Positions 16,805 through 25,572 of a stretch of 64,000 nt of DNA are shown here, piece after piece. Each line of letters opens with the position of its first letter. Position 1 is the first letter of the stretch. Made by a program: the position numbers and the translations under genes. The notes under the pieces were generated by a model that saw only the letters and a program-made list of their open reading frames with translations, was not told the origin of the DNA and ran no database searches. The DNA is from Pseudosulfitobacter koreensis (lineage in GTDB: Bacteria; Pseudomonadota; Alphaproteobacteria; Rhodobacterales; Rhodobacteraceae), in assembly GCF_024733015.1 (NCBI RefSeq), contig NZ_JANKJG010000001.1, positions 124,001-188,000 of the forward strand, in the 5' to 3' direction.

Positions 16805-19201
16805 TCACCCGCGCAGCGTGCCGCCTGTGGCTTTGGTCACCTTCTCGACCACCTTGGCGCTGACCGCCTCGATGTCGGCCTCTTTCAGCGTCTTGTCGGT
16901 GGGCTGCAGGCGGACCGTGATGGCCAATGATTTCTTGCCCTCGCCCAATGTGCCGCCGATGAATTCGTCAAACACGCGCACGTCTTCGATCAGCGCCTTG
17001 TCGGCTCCCTGCGCGGCATTGACCAGCGTCAGCGCCTCGACGTCCGCATCGACGACGAAGGCAAAGTCACGCTCGACCGCCTGCAGGTCGCTGATGGTCA
17101 GCGCGCCCTTGCTGGCACCGGTCTTGCGCGGCATCGGGATTTCGTCTGGCCACAGGGTAAAGGCCATCGCGGGCCCCTTGACGTCCATCGCTGCCAGAAT
17201 GCGTGGATGCACCTCGCCGAAGACGCCCAGCACCTTTTTCGGACCAAGGCAGATTTTGCCGTGGCGACCGGGGTGCCACCAATCGGCGGCGCCGCGCATG
17301 ATCTGCACCTTGGCGGGTGCCCCCATCGCGGCAAGAACCGCCTCGGCGTCGGCCTTCACGTCGTAGATATCGACGGGGCGCGCGGCCCCATGCACGTCCT
17401 TGGGGCCGGTGCGCCCGACCAGCAGGCCGCTGACCAAGGAGTGTTGCTCGCCCGGCTCGCCGCCGTGAAAGGCGGGGCCTACCTCGAAGAACGCCAGATC
17501 AGCAAAGCCGCGCGCCTGATTGCGGGCAGCGGCAGCCAGCAGACCGGGCAGCAGCGCGGGTCGCATGTGGCTCATGTCGCTCGATATCGGGTTTTCCAGC
17601 CGCGTCAGGTCATCGCCGCCACCGAACAGCGCTGCACTGGCCTGATCAATGAAGCTGTAGGTGACGAGTTCGTTATAGCCCAGGGCCGCCGTCGTCCGGC
17701 GCGCGATCTGCTCGCGGCGTTGGCGCGGGGTCATGACGGGGCGCGGCACGCCGGGGGTCAGACGCGGCAGCGGCTTGCCTTGCAGCTTGGTCAGGGACGC
17801 CATGCGCGCGACTTCCTCGACCAGATCGGCCTCGCCCTGCACATCGGGGCGCCAGCTGGGCACGTAGGCCATATCGCCGTCCAGCCGGAACCCAAGCGCC
17901 GTCAGCGTCTGGCGCTGCTGGCTTTCGGGGATTTCCATGCCGACCAGCGATTGTACCCGCGCCGCATCGAGCTTGTAGGCGCGCGCAGTGTCTGGCACCG
18001 CACCGGCATAGACCGGCGCGGAGGCTTCGCCGCCTGCGTGGTCCACGATCATGCGCACCGCGTGTTCCAGCCCCTCGGGTGTGAAGGACGGATCAACGCC
18101 CCGCTCGAACCGGTAGCGCGCATCTGAGTTGATCTTGAGCGCGCGGCCCGCATAGGCGATCTGCACCGGGTCCCAATAGGCGCTTTCGACGAAGACATTG
18201 ACCGTCTCTGCGGTACAGCCCGACGCGGAACCGCCCATGATACCCGCGATGCTTTCGACGCCGTTGTCGTCGGAAATCACCATCTGGCCTGCTTGCAGGG
18301 TGTAGTCCTTGTCATCGAGCGCGGTGATCACCTCGCCGCCCGCTGCGCGATGCACACGCAGGTTTCCGGCCACCTTGTCGGCGTCGAAGACGTGCAGGGG
18401 GCGGTTCAGATCGTAGGTGAAGAAGTTGGTCACATCGACCAGAAAGCTGATCGGACGCAGGCCAATGGCACGCAGTCGGTCCTGCAGCCACGCCGGGCTG
18501 GGGCCGTTCTTCACGCCCTTGATCAGCCGACCGCAGAATAACGGGCAGCCGTCCAGCGTATCCTCGTCGATGGTCACCTTGATGTCGCTTTCGAACGCAG
18601 CTTCGACCAGATCGACGGTGCTGGGTTTCAGCGTGCCCAGGCCCCGTGCCGCCAGATCGCGGGCAATGCCGCGCACGCCCAGGGCGTCGGGACGGTTGGG
18701 GGTGATGGCGATCTCGATCACCGGATCGACCTTGGCGGGGTCGTTTTGCGCCAGCCAGTCGGTGAAGCTTTGGCCGACCTCGCCCGAAGGCAGTTCGATG
18801 ATGCCGTCATGCTCTTCCGACAGTTCCATCTCGCGCTCGGAGGCCATCATGCCGTAGCTTTCGATGCCACGGATCTTGCCGACGCCGATTGTGGTGTCGA
18901 TGCCAGGCACGTAAACGCCCGGCTTGGCCACGACCACGGTGATGCCTTGGCGCGCATTGGGTGCGCCGCAAATGATCTGCTTGAGGCCCTCATCCGTCTG
19001 CACCTGACACACTTGCAACCTGTCCGCATCGGGATGCTTTTCCGCGCTTTCGACATAGCCGATGGTAAACGCCGCCAGCGCTGCCCCGCGATCTTCGACG
19101 CCTTCAACCTCAAGCCCGAGGTCGGTCAGCGCATATGTGATCTCATCCAGTGTAGCATCAGTTTCCAGATGCGACTTGAGCCAGGACAGCGTGAATTTCA
19201 T
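16805..19201 (-). CDS. pheT: Phenylalanine--tRNA ligase beta subunit
   Basis: The 798-residue beta subunit. Order of domains: N-terminal FTLSWLKSHLETDATLDEI, an EMAP-like tRNA-binding domain (about 40-155), the B3/4 editing domain that hydrolyses Tyr-tRNA(Phe) (around 210-370), B5 (about 400-470), the catalytic-like fold, and a C-terminal ferredoxin-like anticodon-binding domain (about 705-798, ending VVEKVTKATGGTLRG). The alpha2beta2 enzyme charges tRNA-Phe. I chose the ATG of MKFTLSWLK, the family start; 22 codons of open frame upstream are not conserved. pheS lies upstream but is separated by two small membrane-protein genes. Confidence 0.97.
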   Translation of the reverse strand: MKFTLSWLKSHLETDATLDEITYALTDLGLEVEGVEDRGAALAAFTIGYVESAEKHPDADRLQVCQVQTDEGLKQIICGAPNARQGITVVVAKPGVYVPGIDTTIGVGKIRGIESYGMMASEREMELSEEHDGIIELPSGEVGQSFTDWLAQNDPAKVDPVIEIAITPNRPDALGVRGIARDLAARGLGTLKPSTVDLVEAAFESDIKVTIDEDTLDGCPLFCGRLIKGVKNGPSPAWLQDRLRAIGLRPISFLVDVTNFFTYDLNRPLHVFDADKVAGNLRVHRAAGGEVITALDDKDYTLQAGQMVISDDNGVESIAGIMGGSASGCTAETVNVFVESAYWDPVQIAYAGRALKINSDARYRFERGVDPSFTPEGLEHAVRMIVDHAGGEASAPVYAGAVPDTARAYKLDAARVQSLVGMEIPESQQRQTLTALGFRLDGDMAYVPSWRPDVQGEADLVEEVARMASLTKLQGKPLPRLTPGVPRPVMTPRQRREQIARRTTAALGYNELVTYSFIDQASAALFGGGDDLTRLENPISSDMSHMRPALLPGLLAAAARNQARGFADLAFFEVGPAFHGGEPGEQHSLVSGLLVGRTGPKDVHGAARPVDIYDVKADAEAVLAAMGAPAKVQIMRGAADWWHPGRHGKICLGPKKVLGVFGEVHPRILAAMDVKGPAMAFTLWPDEIPMPRKTGASKGALTISDLQAVERDFAFVVDADVEALTLVNAAQGADKALIEDVRVFDEFIGGTLGEGKKSLAITVRLQPTDKTLKEADIEAVSAKVVEKVTKATGGTLRG

Positions 19202-19303
19202 GGTCTTTTTCCCCTGCGGAACATGCCGCCCTGCAATGACAAGAAATGCCGTTAGGTGCAACACCAACGTAAGAGGCAGGGGGCTGCACCGAGCTTGGCT
19301 GCG

Positions 19304-19585
19304 TCAGTCGCGTTCGAACCGCGCGCTCAGATCCTTGGCATCCCCCGCCGCCGCCAGCCGCAGCTCGCGGATCAGACGCAGGGTGGGCTTGCTTGCGAAC
19401 AGCACCGACCCCGCGATGAACAGCCATGTGCCGGGTGTCTGCCAAGCCTCGGACCGGAACATGACCGAGCCCGCCAGAAACAGCCCCGCTGCTGCAAAGT
19501 CGATCAGCGTGTAGACGATCTCGAATGTCGCGAACCGGCGCCGGTCGGCTTCGCTATAGGTGTGCTGGTCGGGTTTGAAGAGCAT
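19304..19585 (-). CDS. YrhK-domain small membrane protein
   Basis: A 93-residue protein with the YrhK pattern (RRRFATFEIVYTLIDFAAAGLFLAGSVMF and FIAGSVLFASKPTLRLIREL, quoted in part). Two hydrophobic segments lie at about 24-45 and 53-68. The family has no known function. It stands between pheS and pheT, 19 bases after another small membrane-protein gene. Confidence 0.78.
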   Translation of the reverse strand: MLFKPDQHTYSEADRRRFATFEIVYTLIDFAAAGLFLAGSVMFRSEAWQTPGTWLFIAGSVLFASKPTLRLIRELRLAAAGDAKDLSARFERD

Positions 19586-19603
19586 GGGGCCTCCGCGTGC
19601 GTA

Positions 19604-19912
19604 TTATTTTCTTGTCTCCGTGCGCCCTATCGATATGAGCTTCTTCGTTCGAACCGCGCCAGATATCTGATCTGCCTTGATTTTTGCTGCACGCCTGCGG
19701 TGCTGATCCGCGGCGAGTAGACCGGGAAGGCAAAGCCAGCCAAACGGCCAAATCGCAAAGCCCCAATTGCCGACAAGAACCGGCAAAAAGGTCAGGATAA
19801 AACCGCCAAAACCAAGCCCGCCTTCCCAGCGAAGTGGGTACTTCCGAGTGCGACGCTGCCACCAATGATAATAGTCAGCGCCCCAACCGCTAAGGCAGTA
19901 CATCCAGTCCAT
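19604..19912 (-). CDS. Hypothetical small membrane protein between pheS and pheT
   Basis: A 102-residue product I do not recognise. It starts with an aromatic stretch (MDWMYCLSGWGADYYHWWQRR), has a hydrophobic region at about residues 31-70 that could form two membrane helices, and a basic C-terminal tail. The DNA is visibly less GC-rich than its neighbours. The start is 7 bases after the pheS stop, and the stop is 18 bases before the yrhK-like gene, so the spacing fits a real operon member. No close family is known to me; a slightly offset frame on the same strand encodes a less membrane-like product and is rejected. Confidence 0.55.
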   Translation of the reverse strand: MDWMYCLSGWGADYYHWWQRRTRKYPLRWEGGLGFGGFILTFLPVLVGNWGFAIWPFGWLCLPGLLAADQHRRRAAKIKADQISGAVRTKKLISIGRTETRK

Positions 19913-19919
19913 CAGGCGT

Positions 19920-20993
19920 TTAGCGGCTCAACCCACCATGCAGCGTCGGTACGTCCAGCGACGCAAACCCGTAATGGCGCAGCCAACGCAGATCGCTGTC
20001 AAAGAACGCCCGCAAGTCGGGAATGCCGTATTTCAGCATCGCGATCCGGTCGATCCCCATGCCGAAGGCAAAACCCTGCCAGTCGTTTGGATCGATCCCG
20101 CCGGCCTGCAGAACCTTGGGATGGACCATGCCGCTGCCCAGCACTTCGAGCCAGTCGTCGCCTTCGCCCACTTTCACGGTGCCGTTTTCCCACGAACACT
20201 GGATGTCCACCTCTGCCGAAGGTTCGGTGAAGGGGAAGTGCGACGCGCGGAAGCGGGTCTTGATGGTGTCGACTTCGAAGAAGGCGGCAAAGAATTCTTC
20301 CAGCACCCATTTCAGGTTCGCCATCGAGATGTCCTTGTCGATGGCCAGACCTTCGATCTGGTGGAACATCGGGGTGTGGGTCTGGTCGTAATCGGCACGG
20401 TAGACGCCGCCGGGGCAGATGATGCGCAAGGGCGCGCCTTCGGCCTCCATCGTGCGGATCTGCACGGGGCTGGTGTGCGTGCGCAGCACGTTGGGCGCAC
20501 GGTCGTCGCCTTCGGCACGGTGCATGTAGAACGTGTCCATCTCGGCGCGTGCGGGGTGGTGGCCGGGGATGTTCAGGGCGTCGAAGTTGTACCAGTCGGT
20601 GTCGATCCGCGGCCCTTCAGCCGAGGCAAAGCCAAGCTCGCCGAAGATTGCGGTGACTTCCTCGGTGACCTGGCTGATCGGGTGGATGGTGCCGACGCGG
20701 CGGGTCCGGCCCGGCAGCGAGACGTCCAGCCATTCGGAGCGCAGCCGTTCATCAAGTGCGGCATCGCCCAGTGCGGCCTTCTTGGCGGCCAGCGCGCTGT
20801 TGATCTCGTCCTTGAGCGCGTTCAGTGCGGGACCGGCGACTTGGCGTTCCTCGGGCGTCATTTTGCCCAGTTCACGCATCTTCAGCGCGACTTCGCCCTT
20901 TTTGCCGACGGCGGTGACGCGGATGTCTTCCAGCGCGGCTTCGTCGGCTGCATTGGCAATCTGGCCAAGGTATTTTTGCTTGAGATCGTCCAT
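19920..20993 (-). CDS. pheS: Phenylalanine--tRNA ligase alpha subunit
   Basis: The 357-residue alpha subunit. After an N-terminal coiled-coil arm (about 1-90), the class II catalytic core shows motif 2 ([22 protein letters not shown] region), [11 protein letters not shown] and motif 3 ([22 protein letters not shown]). It charges tRNA-Phe together with PheT. The chosen ATG has GGACGG about 9 bases upstream; a start six codons earlier has none. A terminator-like hairpin precedes the gene, so pheS may have its own promoter or be attenuated. Confidence 0.97.
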   Translation of the reverse strand: MDDLKQKYLGQIANAADEAALEDIRVTAVGKKGEVALKMRELGKMTPEERQVAGPALNALKDEINSALAAKKAALGDAALDERLRSEWLDVSLPGRTRRVGTIHPISQVTEEVTAIFGELGFASAEGPRIDTDWYNFDALNIPGHHPARAEMDTFYMHRAEGDDRAPNVLRTHTSPVQIRTMEAEGAPLRIICPGGVYRADYDQTHTPMFHQIEGLAIDKDISMANLKWVLEEFFAAFFEVDTIKTRFRASHFPFTEPSAEVDIQCSWENGTVKVGEGDDWLEVLGSGMVHPKVLQAGGIDPNDWQGFAFGMGIDRIAMLKYGIPDLRAFFDSDLRWLRHYGFASLDVPTLHGGLSR

Positions 20994-21096
20994 CGTCAAC
21001 CGTCCTGTCATATGTCGCAGACGTGCTACCAGAAACGCGGCTGATTACAAGAGAGGCAAGGCGTGGGGGCCACCTGACCGCCGCCCCCATTAACGC

Positions 21097-21126
21097 AAAA
21101 GGCCCCGCCAAATGGCAGGGCCTTTT
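21097..21126 (-). terminator. Terminator between rplT and pheS
   Basis: On the minus strand AAAAGGCCCTGCC, loop ATTT, GGCGGGGCCTTTT. The stem has 12 pairs with one mismatch and ends in T residues, and it is nearly symmetrical. It ends the rpmI-rplT transcript. It could alternatively work as an attenuator for pheS. Confidence 0.8.
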
Positions 21127-21148
21127 CTATCTGTTCAACCGTCAAAGG

Positions 21149-21514
21149 TTACGCGGGCAGCGCGCCCTTGGCCTGGTCGACGATGGCCGCGAAGGCCGCC
21201 GGTTCGTTCACGGCCAGATCGGCCAGAACCTTACGGTCAACTTCGATGCCTGCCAGGTTCAGACCATTGATGAAACGGCTGTACGTCAGCTGATCATCAT
21301 GGGCGCGAACGCCGGCGTTGATGCGTTGGATCCACAGTGCGCGGAAGTTGCGCTTGCGGTTTTTCCGGTCGCGTGTTGCGTACTGGTTGGCCTTGTCGAC
21401 CGCCTGCGTTGCAACTTTGAATACTGCCTTGCGACGTCCATAATAGCCCTTTGCGGCTTTGACGATCTTACGGTGACGTGCGTGGGTGACTGTTCCGCCT
21501 TTGGTGCGTGACAT
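21149..21514 (-). CDS. rplT: 50S ribosomal protein L20
   Basis: The 121-residue L20 begins with the basic extension [27 protein letters not shown] and continues [16 protein letters not shown]. It binds 23S rRNA early in large-subunit assembly and in many bacteria represses its own operon. It follows rpmI by 15 bases. The usual upstream partner infC is not adjacent here. Confidence 0.98.
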   Translation of the reverse strand: MSRTKGGTVTHARHRKIVKAAKGYYGRRKAVFKVATQAVDKANQYATRDRKNRKRNFRALWIQRINAGVRAHDDQLTYSRFINGLNLAGIEVDRKVLADLAVNEPAAFAAIVDQAKGALPA

Positions 21515-21529
21515 GTTTCAGGCTCCTTC

Positions 21530-21730
21530 TTATCGGTCGTAGGGCATATAGCCCTTGATGATCTTGGCGTCGGGCGTCGACAGGACTGTCGTGCCGCGTG
21601 CGTTGCGAATGAATTTGTTGGTCCGCTTGATCATGCCGTGCTGTTTGCCAGCCTGGCTACCGATGACTTTGCCTGTGGCACTCACCTTAAAGCGCTTTTT
21701 TGCGCTCGACTTGGTCTTCATCTTGGGCAT
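21530..21730 (-). CDS. rpmI: 50S ribosomal protein L35
   Basis: The 66-residue L35 ([39 protein letters not shown]). GGAGACGG precedes the ATG; an open frame of 35 codons upstream is not conserved. First gene of the rpmI-rplT pair. Confidence 0.98.
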   Translation of the reverse strand: MPKMKTKSSAKKRFKVSATGKVIGSQAGKQHGMIKRTNKFIRNARGTTVLSTPDAKIIKGYMPYDR

Positions 21731-21867
21731 TTCCGTCTCCTTCTTGAGTTCGGTAGACGCGCGACTCGGCATGCCACTGTGGGCCGGACGCGCAGAACGA
21801 GAGGTGCATATAGGAGGCATCGCCTTGTGAGGCAAGCGTTAATTCAACCCTGTCCGGGGTCAGCGCC

Positions 21868-22113
21868 TCAGGGCAGGAACCGCGCGGCGACCACGACGAA
21901 CGCATGGGGCACATCCGCGATGCTGTAGCCGCCCGGACGGGTCTGGATCGCATAGAGGATCAGTGCGCCCGCAATCAGGATCGTCAGCGCCGATGCGCGC
22001 GGGGCGCGGCCATCGGACATTGCCGACAGGATCGAGGGAATGGACAGCAGGGCAAAGACGACCCCGATGACCATTGCCAGATCCGAATCCAGATATTCCG
22101 AGAATTTTTCCAT
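21868..22113 (-). CDS. Hypothetical small membrane protein downstream of pyk
   Basis: An 81-residue protein with two clear hydrophobic segments (about 12-31, LAMVIGVVFALLSIPSILSA, and 42-59, ALTILIAGALILYAIQ). GGAG lies 4 bases before the ATG, and the start is 12 bases after the pyk stop, so it is likely cotranscribed with pyk. I do not recognise a family; a small conserved protein at this place is common in the group, by recollection only. Confidence 0.65.
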   Translation of the reverse strand: MEKFSEYLDSDLAMVIGVVFALLSIPSILSAMSDGRAPRASALTILIAGALILYAIQTRPGGYSIADVPHAFVVVAARFLP

Positions 22114-22125
22114 CGTGCTCCGATG

Positions 22126-23571
22126 CTATTCCGGATCGGTACTGAAAATCAAACGTTCATCGCAGGGGGCCACACGCAGAATGTTGGTCGTGCCGGGCAC
22201 GTTGAACGGCACGCCGGCAGTCACCACGATCTGGTCGTCTTTTTCGGCAAACCCTTCGGACCGTGCCGCCTTGGCCGCGCTGACCACGGCCATCTTGAAG
22301 CGGTCCATGGTGCCGGTGATCACGCAGTTGCAGCCCCAACTCAGCGCCAGACGCCGCGCGGTGCCCACCAGCGGGGTCAGCGCGATGATCGGAACGCGGG
22401 GCCGTTCGCGGGCGGTCAAAAGGGCGGTCGTGCCGCTTTGGGTAAAGCAGCAGATCGCCTTGATGTCCGTGGTCTCGGCGATCTCGCGGGCCGCGGCGAC
22501 GATGCCGTCGGCGATGCTGTTGCGCTTGGCGTCGCGGCTGCTTTCGATGATCTGGGTATAGGTGGGGTCAAGCTCGACCTCGGTGGCGACGTTGTCCATC
22601 GTGCGCACCGCTTCGACCGGATAGCTGCCTGCGGCGCTTTCCGCGCTTAGCATCACAGCGTCGGCCCCTTCATAGATCGCGGTGGCCACGTCCGACACTT
22701 CGGCACGGGTCGGCATCGGGCTTTCGATCATGCTTTCCAGCATCTGCGTGGCGACAATCACGGGCTTCGCGGCACTGCGGCACTTGCGCACCAGACGTTT
22801 CTGGATCGGGGGCACGTTCTGCACGGGCAGTTCCACGCCCAGATCGCCGCGGGCGACCATGATGCCATCGCTGGCCGCCAGAATTTCGCTGAACCGTTCC
22901 ACCGCGCTGGGTTTCTCGATCTTGGACAGGATCGCGGCGCGGCCCTTGGCCAGTGCGCGCGCCTCTTCCACGTCGCCCGCCCGCTGCACGAAGCTGAGCG
23001 CCAGCCAGTCGACGCCGAGCTCGCAGACGAACTCCAGATCGGCACGGTCCTTGTCGCTGAGTGCGGCCAGCGGCAGTTCCACGTCCGGCACGTTCACGCC
23101 CTTGCGGTTGGAGATCACGCCGCCCGCCATCACGGTGCAATTGGCGAAATCCGCGCCGCAGTCTTCGACCTTCAGCCGGATCTTGCCGTCGTTGACCAGC
23201 AGCGACGATCCGGGCTTCAACGCCGCGAAAATCTCGGGGTGGGGCAGGCAGACGCGCGAGGCGTCGCCCTCGGCCTTGTCGAGATCCAGCCGGAACGAGG
23301 CGCCCTCTTCCAGCATCTCGCTGTCGCCCGAGAACACGCCGACGCGCAGTTTCGGACCCTGAAGATCGGCGAGAATGCCAATGGTGCTGCCCAGATCTTC
23401 CTCGACCTGGCGGATGATCTTGTGCTTGATCGCAATCTCTTCATGACTGCCGTGGCTCATGTTCAGGCGAAAGACATCTGCGCCGGCCTCGTGCAGGGCG
23501 CGGATCATGTCATAATTATCAGAGGCAGGTCCAAGCGTGGCGACAATCTTTACGTTCCGATTACGTCTCAT
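22126..23571 (-). CDS. pyk: Pyruvate kinase
   Basis: A 481-residue enzyme (phosphoenolpyruvate + ADP to pyruvate + ATP). Motifs: RNRNVKIVATLGP, FRLNMSHGSHE, ADLQGPKLRVG, the active-site signature ILSKIEKPSAVERF, GDLGVELP, and MLSAESAAGSYPVEAV. The C-terminal allosteric domain is present. I used the ATG at MRRNRN, the family start. A perfect palindrome TTAGCGCTAA touches this start codon on its upstream side, so initiation or transcription may be blocked by a repressor. It is transcribed divergently from the DUF1244 gene. Confidence 0.97.
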   Translation of the reverse strand: MRRNRNVKIVATLGPASDNYDMIRALHEAGADVFRLNMSHGSHEEIAIKHKIIRQVEEDLGSTIGILADLQGPKLRVGVFSGDSEMLEEGASFRLDLDKAEGDASRVCLPHPEIFAALKPGSSLLVNDGKIRLKVEDCGADFANCTVMAGGVISNRKGVNVPDVELPLAALSDKDRADLEFVCELGVDWLALSFVQRAGDVEEARALAKGRAAILSKIEKPSAVERFSEILAASDGIMVARGDLGVELPVQNVPPIQKRLVRKCRSAAKPVIVATQMLESMIESPMPTRAEVSDVATAIYEGADAVMLSAESAAGSYPVEAVRTMDNVATEVELDPTYTQIIESSRDAKRNSIADGIVAAAREIAETTDIKAICCFTQSGTTALLTARERPRVPIIALTPLVGTARRLALSWGCNCVITGTMDRFKMAVVSAAKAARSEGFAEKDDQIVVTAGVPFNVPGTTNILRVAPCDERLIFSTDPE

Positions 23572-23572
23572 T

Positions 23573-23582
23573 TTAGCGCTAA
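23573..23582. promoter_or_regulatory. Candidate LacI-type operator at the pyk start
   Basis: TTAGCGCTAA is a perfect 10-bp palindrome with a central CG, typical of LacI-family sites. LacI-type global regulators of central carbon metabolism (CceR in Rhodobacter, PckR in rhizobia) are known in this class. It begins one base upstream of the pyk ATG. Binding is inferred. Confidence 0.45.
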
Positions 23583-23826
23583 CCTTTTCTCTCAGAGCAT
23601 CCCTGCAGCAACCGCAGGCCATTTCGGATCGTTATCGCCCAGTTTGCACACAATAACAACTGACCTAGAGTTAGTTACCGAAAATGACGAAGACATGAAT
23701 GCAAAACCACCTGAAACCAGGCAATCTGCCGGTCCCGCAGGTGCAGTCGCTTGCGCCGCTCCTTGAAGCTGCCCACAAAGACGCCAATCTTTGACGCAAC
23801 CACCACCCGCACAGGAGAAGACAGCC

Positions 23827-24141
23827 ATGGACGCTCAAACCCAAATCGAACTGGAAGCCGCCGCCTTTCGTCGCCTGCAGCAGCACCTGATGCAGGACCG
23901 CACAGATGTGCAGAACATCGACATGATGAACCTGGCAGGCTTTTGCCGCAACTGCCTGTCGCGCTGGTATCAGGAGGCCGCGAACGAGCGTGGGATCGAC
24001 ATGACCAAGGACGAGGGCCGCGAGGCGTTCTACGGAATGACGATGGACGAATGGAAAGCCAACCACCAGACCGACGCGACCAGCAGCCAGCAGGCCGATT
24101 TCAAACAGGCCTTTGCAGAAAACGTCACCGATAAGTCATGA
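23827..24141 (+). CDS. DUF1244 family protein
   Basis: A 104-residue protein with the DUF1244 core FRRLQQHLMQDRTDVQNID, NLAGFCRNCLSRWYQEAA (a CxxC in FCRNC) and DEGREAFYGMTMDEWK. Function unknown. AGGAGA lies 8 bases before the chosen ATG; an ATG twelve codons upstream has no such site. It diverges from pyk and precedes the OsmC-like gene by 118 bases. Confidence 0.88.
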   Translation: MDAQTQIELEAAAFRRLQQHLMQDRTDVQNIDMMNLAGFCRNCLSRWYQEAANERGIDMTKDEGREAFYGMTMDEWKANHQTDATSSQQADFKQAFAENVTDKS

Positions 24142-24230
24142 CGAGAAAACCGTGATGGGCAAATTCTGACACGACGTTCGGCAGCGACGGCTTCGCTTCG
24201 GGTCTGGACAATGCCGAGGCGCCGCGACAC

Positions 24231-24252
24231 CCTTCCCGAAACGTCGGGGAGG
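24231..24252 (+). promoter_or_regulatory. Hairpin enclosing the ribosome-binding site of the OsmC-like gene
   Basis: CCTTCCCGA pairs with TCGGGGAGG across loop AACG (9 pairs, one T-G). The 3' arm contains GGGGAGG, the ribosome-binding site that lies 7 bases before the GTG start. Such sequestering can control translation; no test was possible. Confidence 0.45.
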
Positions 24253-24259
24253 ACACCTA

Positions 24260-24853
24260 GTGAGCGAAGCAAATCAATACCATGTGGGCGAGCGTGCCGA
24301 TGCGCAGCCGGACACCACGCAATACACACCCAGCCCGTTCAAGAAGGGCCGCCCGCCCGAGCCGCTGCATTTCGAGGTGAACCTCGTGGCCGAAACCGCC
24401 GGTCGCCAGAAAAAGACCGGCACGGTTCAGGTGAACATTCCCGGCTTTTCTCCGCTGCGGCTTTATTGTGACGAACAGACCCCGGTGGGCGACGACACGG
24501 CACCGCCGCCGTTGGCCTATTTCTGCGCAGGCATCGGCTTTTGCCTGATGACGCACCTGACCGACATCTACACCGCCCGCAAGATCGAGATCACGTCGCT
24601 GCGGCTGGAACAGCGCGTGCGCTTCAAGACCAACCTCAGCACGATGCGCGACATGGGGCACACCACCGAGGGCGAAACCGAGATGGTCGAAACCCACGTG
24701 CTGATCGAAAGCCCCGAGCCGCAGGAACGCATTCAGGAGCTGCTGGACGAGGCCGAAGGCGCGTGCATGGCGCATTTTGCCCTGCGCAACCCGATCCCGT
24801 GGTCGACCCGTCTGGTGCACAACGGCGTCGAGACCATCAACCGGGAGGGCTGA
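24260..24853 (+). CDS. OsmC family protein
   Basis: A 197-residue protein of the OsmC/Ohr superfamily. It has the beta-rich N-terminal half (HFEVNLVAETAGRQKKTGTVQV) and the central helix with cysteines (DTAPPPLAYFCAGIGFCLMTHLTDIY), where OsmC proteins carry the peroxide-reacting thiols. Whether the two cysteines here correspond to the catalytic pair cannot be settled without a structure alignment. GTG start with GGGGAGG upstream, held in a hairpin. It is followed after 3 bases by a GST-like gene, so a shared role in thiol or peroxide chemistry is plausible. Confidence 0.75.
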   Translation: MSEANQYHVGERADAQPDTTQYTPSPFKKGRPPEPLHFEVNLVAETAGRQKKTGTVQVNIPGFSPLRLYCDEQTPVGDDTAPPPLAYFCAGIGFCLMTHLTDIYTARKIEITSLRLEQRVRFKTNLSTMRDMGHTTEGETEMVETHVLIESPEPQERIQELLDEAEGACMAHFALRNPIPWSTRLVHNGVETINREG

Positions 24854-24856
24854 GCC

Positions 24857-25486
24857 ATGATCTTCTACGACTGCTCCACCGCACCCAGCCCGCGCCGTGC
24901 ACGGATGTTTCTGGCCGAAAAGGGGCTGACGCCCGAAACGCACGACATCTCTATCGCCAAGGGCGAACAGTTGGGTGCGGAGTTCCTCAAGGTGAACCCG
25001 CGCGCCACGGTGCCGGTGCTGATCACCGATGCGGGCACCACGCTGACCGAGAACCTCGCCATCGCGATGTATCTAGAGGACACACACCCCGAGCCGCCGC
25101 TGATCGGGACCACGCCCGACGCACGCGCCCAGATCCTGCAGTGGAACGCGATCTGCGAAAGCCAAGGCGCCGCAGCCGTCGCTGACGTCTTGCGCAACAC
25201 CAATCCGCACATGAAAGACCGCGCCATTCCGGGGCCTGCAAACTTCGAGCAGATCGCGCAACTGGCCGAGCGTGGACGCGTGCGCGTCGGTCTGTTCAAG
25301 GAGATGCTGGAACAGCGCCTTGGCGAAAGCGCTTATCTCGCCGGTGACGCCTTCACCTTCGCCGACATCTCGGCCTTCGTATTCATCGACTTTGCCCGCG
25401 TGATCAAGATGGGCGTCACCGACGAGACACCGAACATGCTGCGCTGGTACGAGGCGATCAAGGCGCGGCCCAGCGCACAGGCCTGA
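24857..25486 (+). CDS. Glutathione S-transferase family protein
   Basis: A 209-residue GST. The thioredoxin-like N-terminal domain has the active-site serine region STAPSPRRARMFLAEKGL, the cis-proline block ATVPVLIT and the glutathione-binding TENLAIAMYLE. The helical C-terminal domain ends with the N-capping motif FTFADISAFVF. It conjugates or reduces substrates with glutathione in the cytoplasm. GGGAGG overlaps the end of the preceding OsmC-like gene, with which it forms a two-gene unit. Confidence 0.92.
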   Translation: MIFYDCSTAPSPRRARMFLAEKGLTPETHDISIAKGEQLGAEFLKVNPRATVPVLITDAGTTLTENLAIAMYLEDTHPEPPLIGTTPDARAQILQWNAICESQGAAAVADVLRNTNPHMKDRAIPGPANFEQIAQLAERGRVRVGLFKEMLEQRLGESAYLAGDAFTFADISAFVFIDFARVIKMGVTDETPNMLRWYEAIKARPSAQA

Positions 25487-25572
25487 CGCCACCGCCCTGC
25501 AAGGCCGGTCTTCAACTTCCCGCCGTTCCCGGTTAGACAGCGCACACCCCTTCTGACCGAAAGCAGCGTGAC

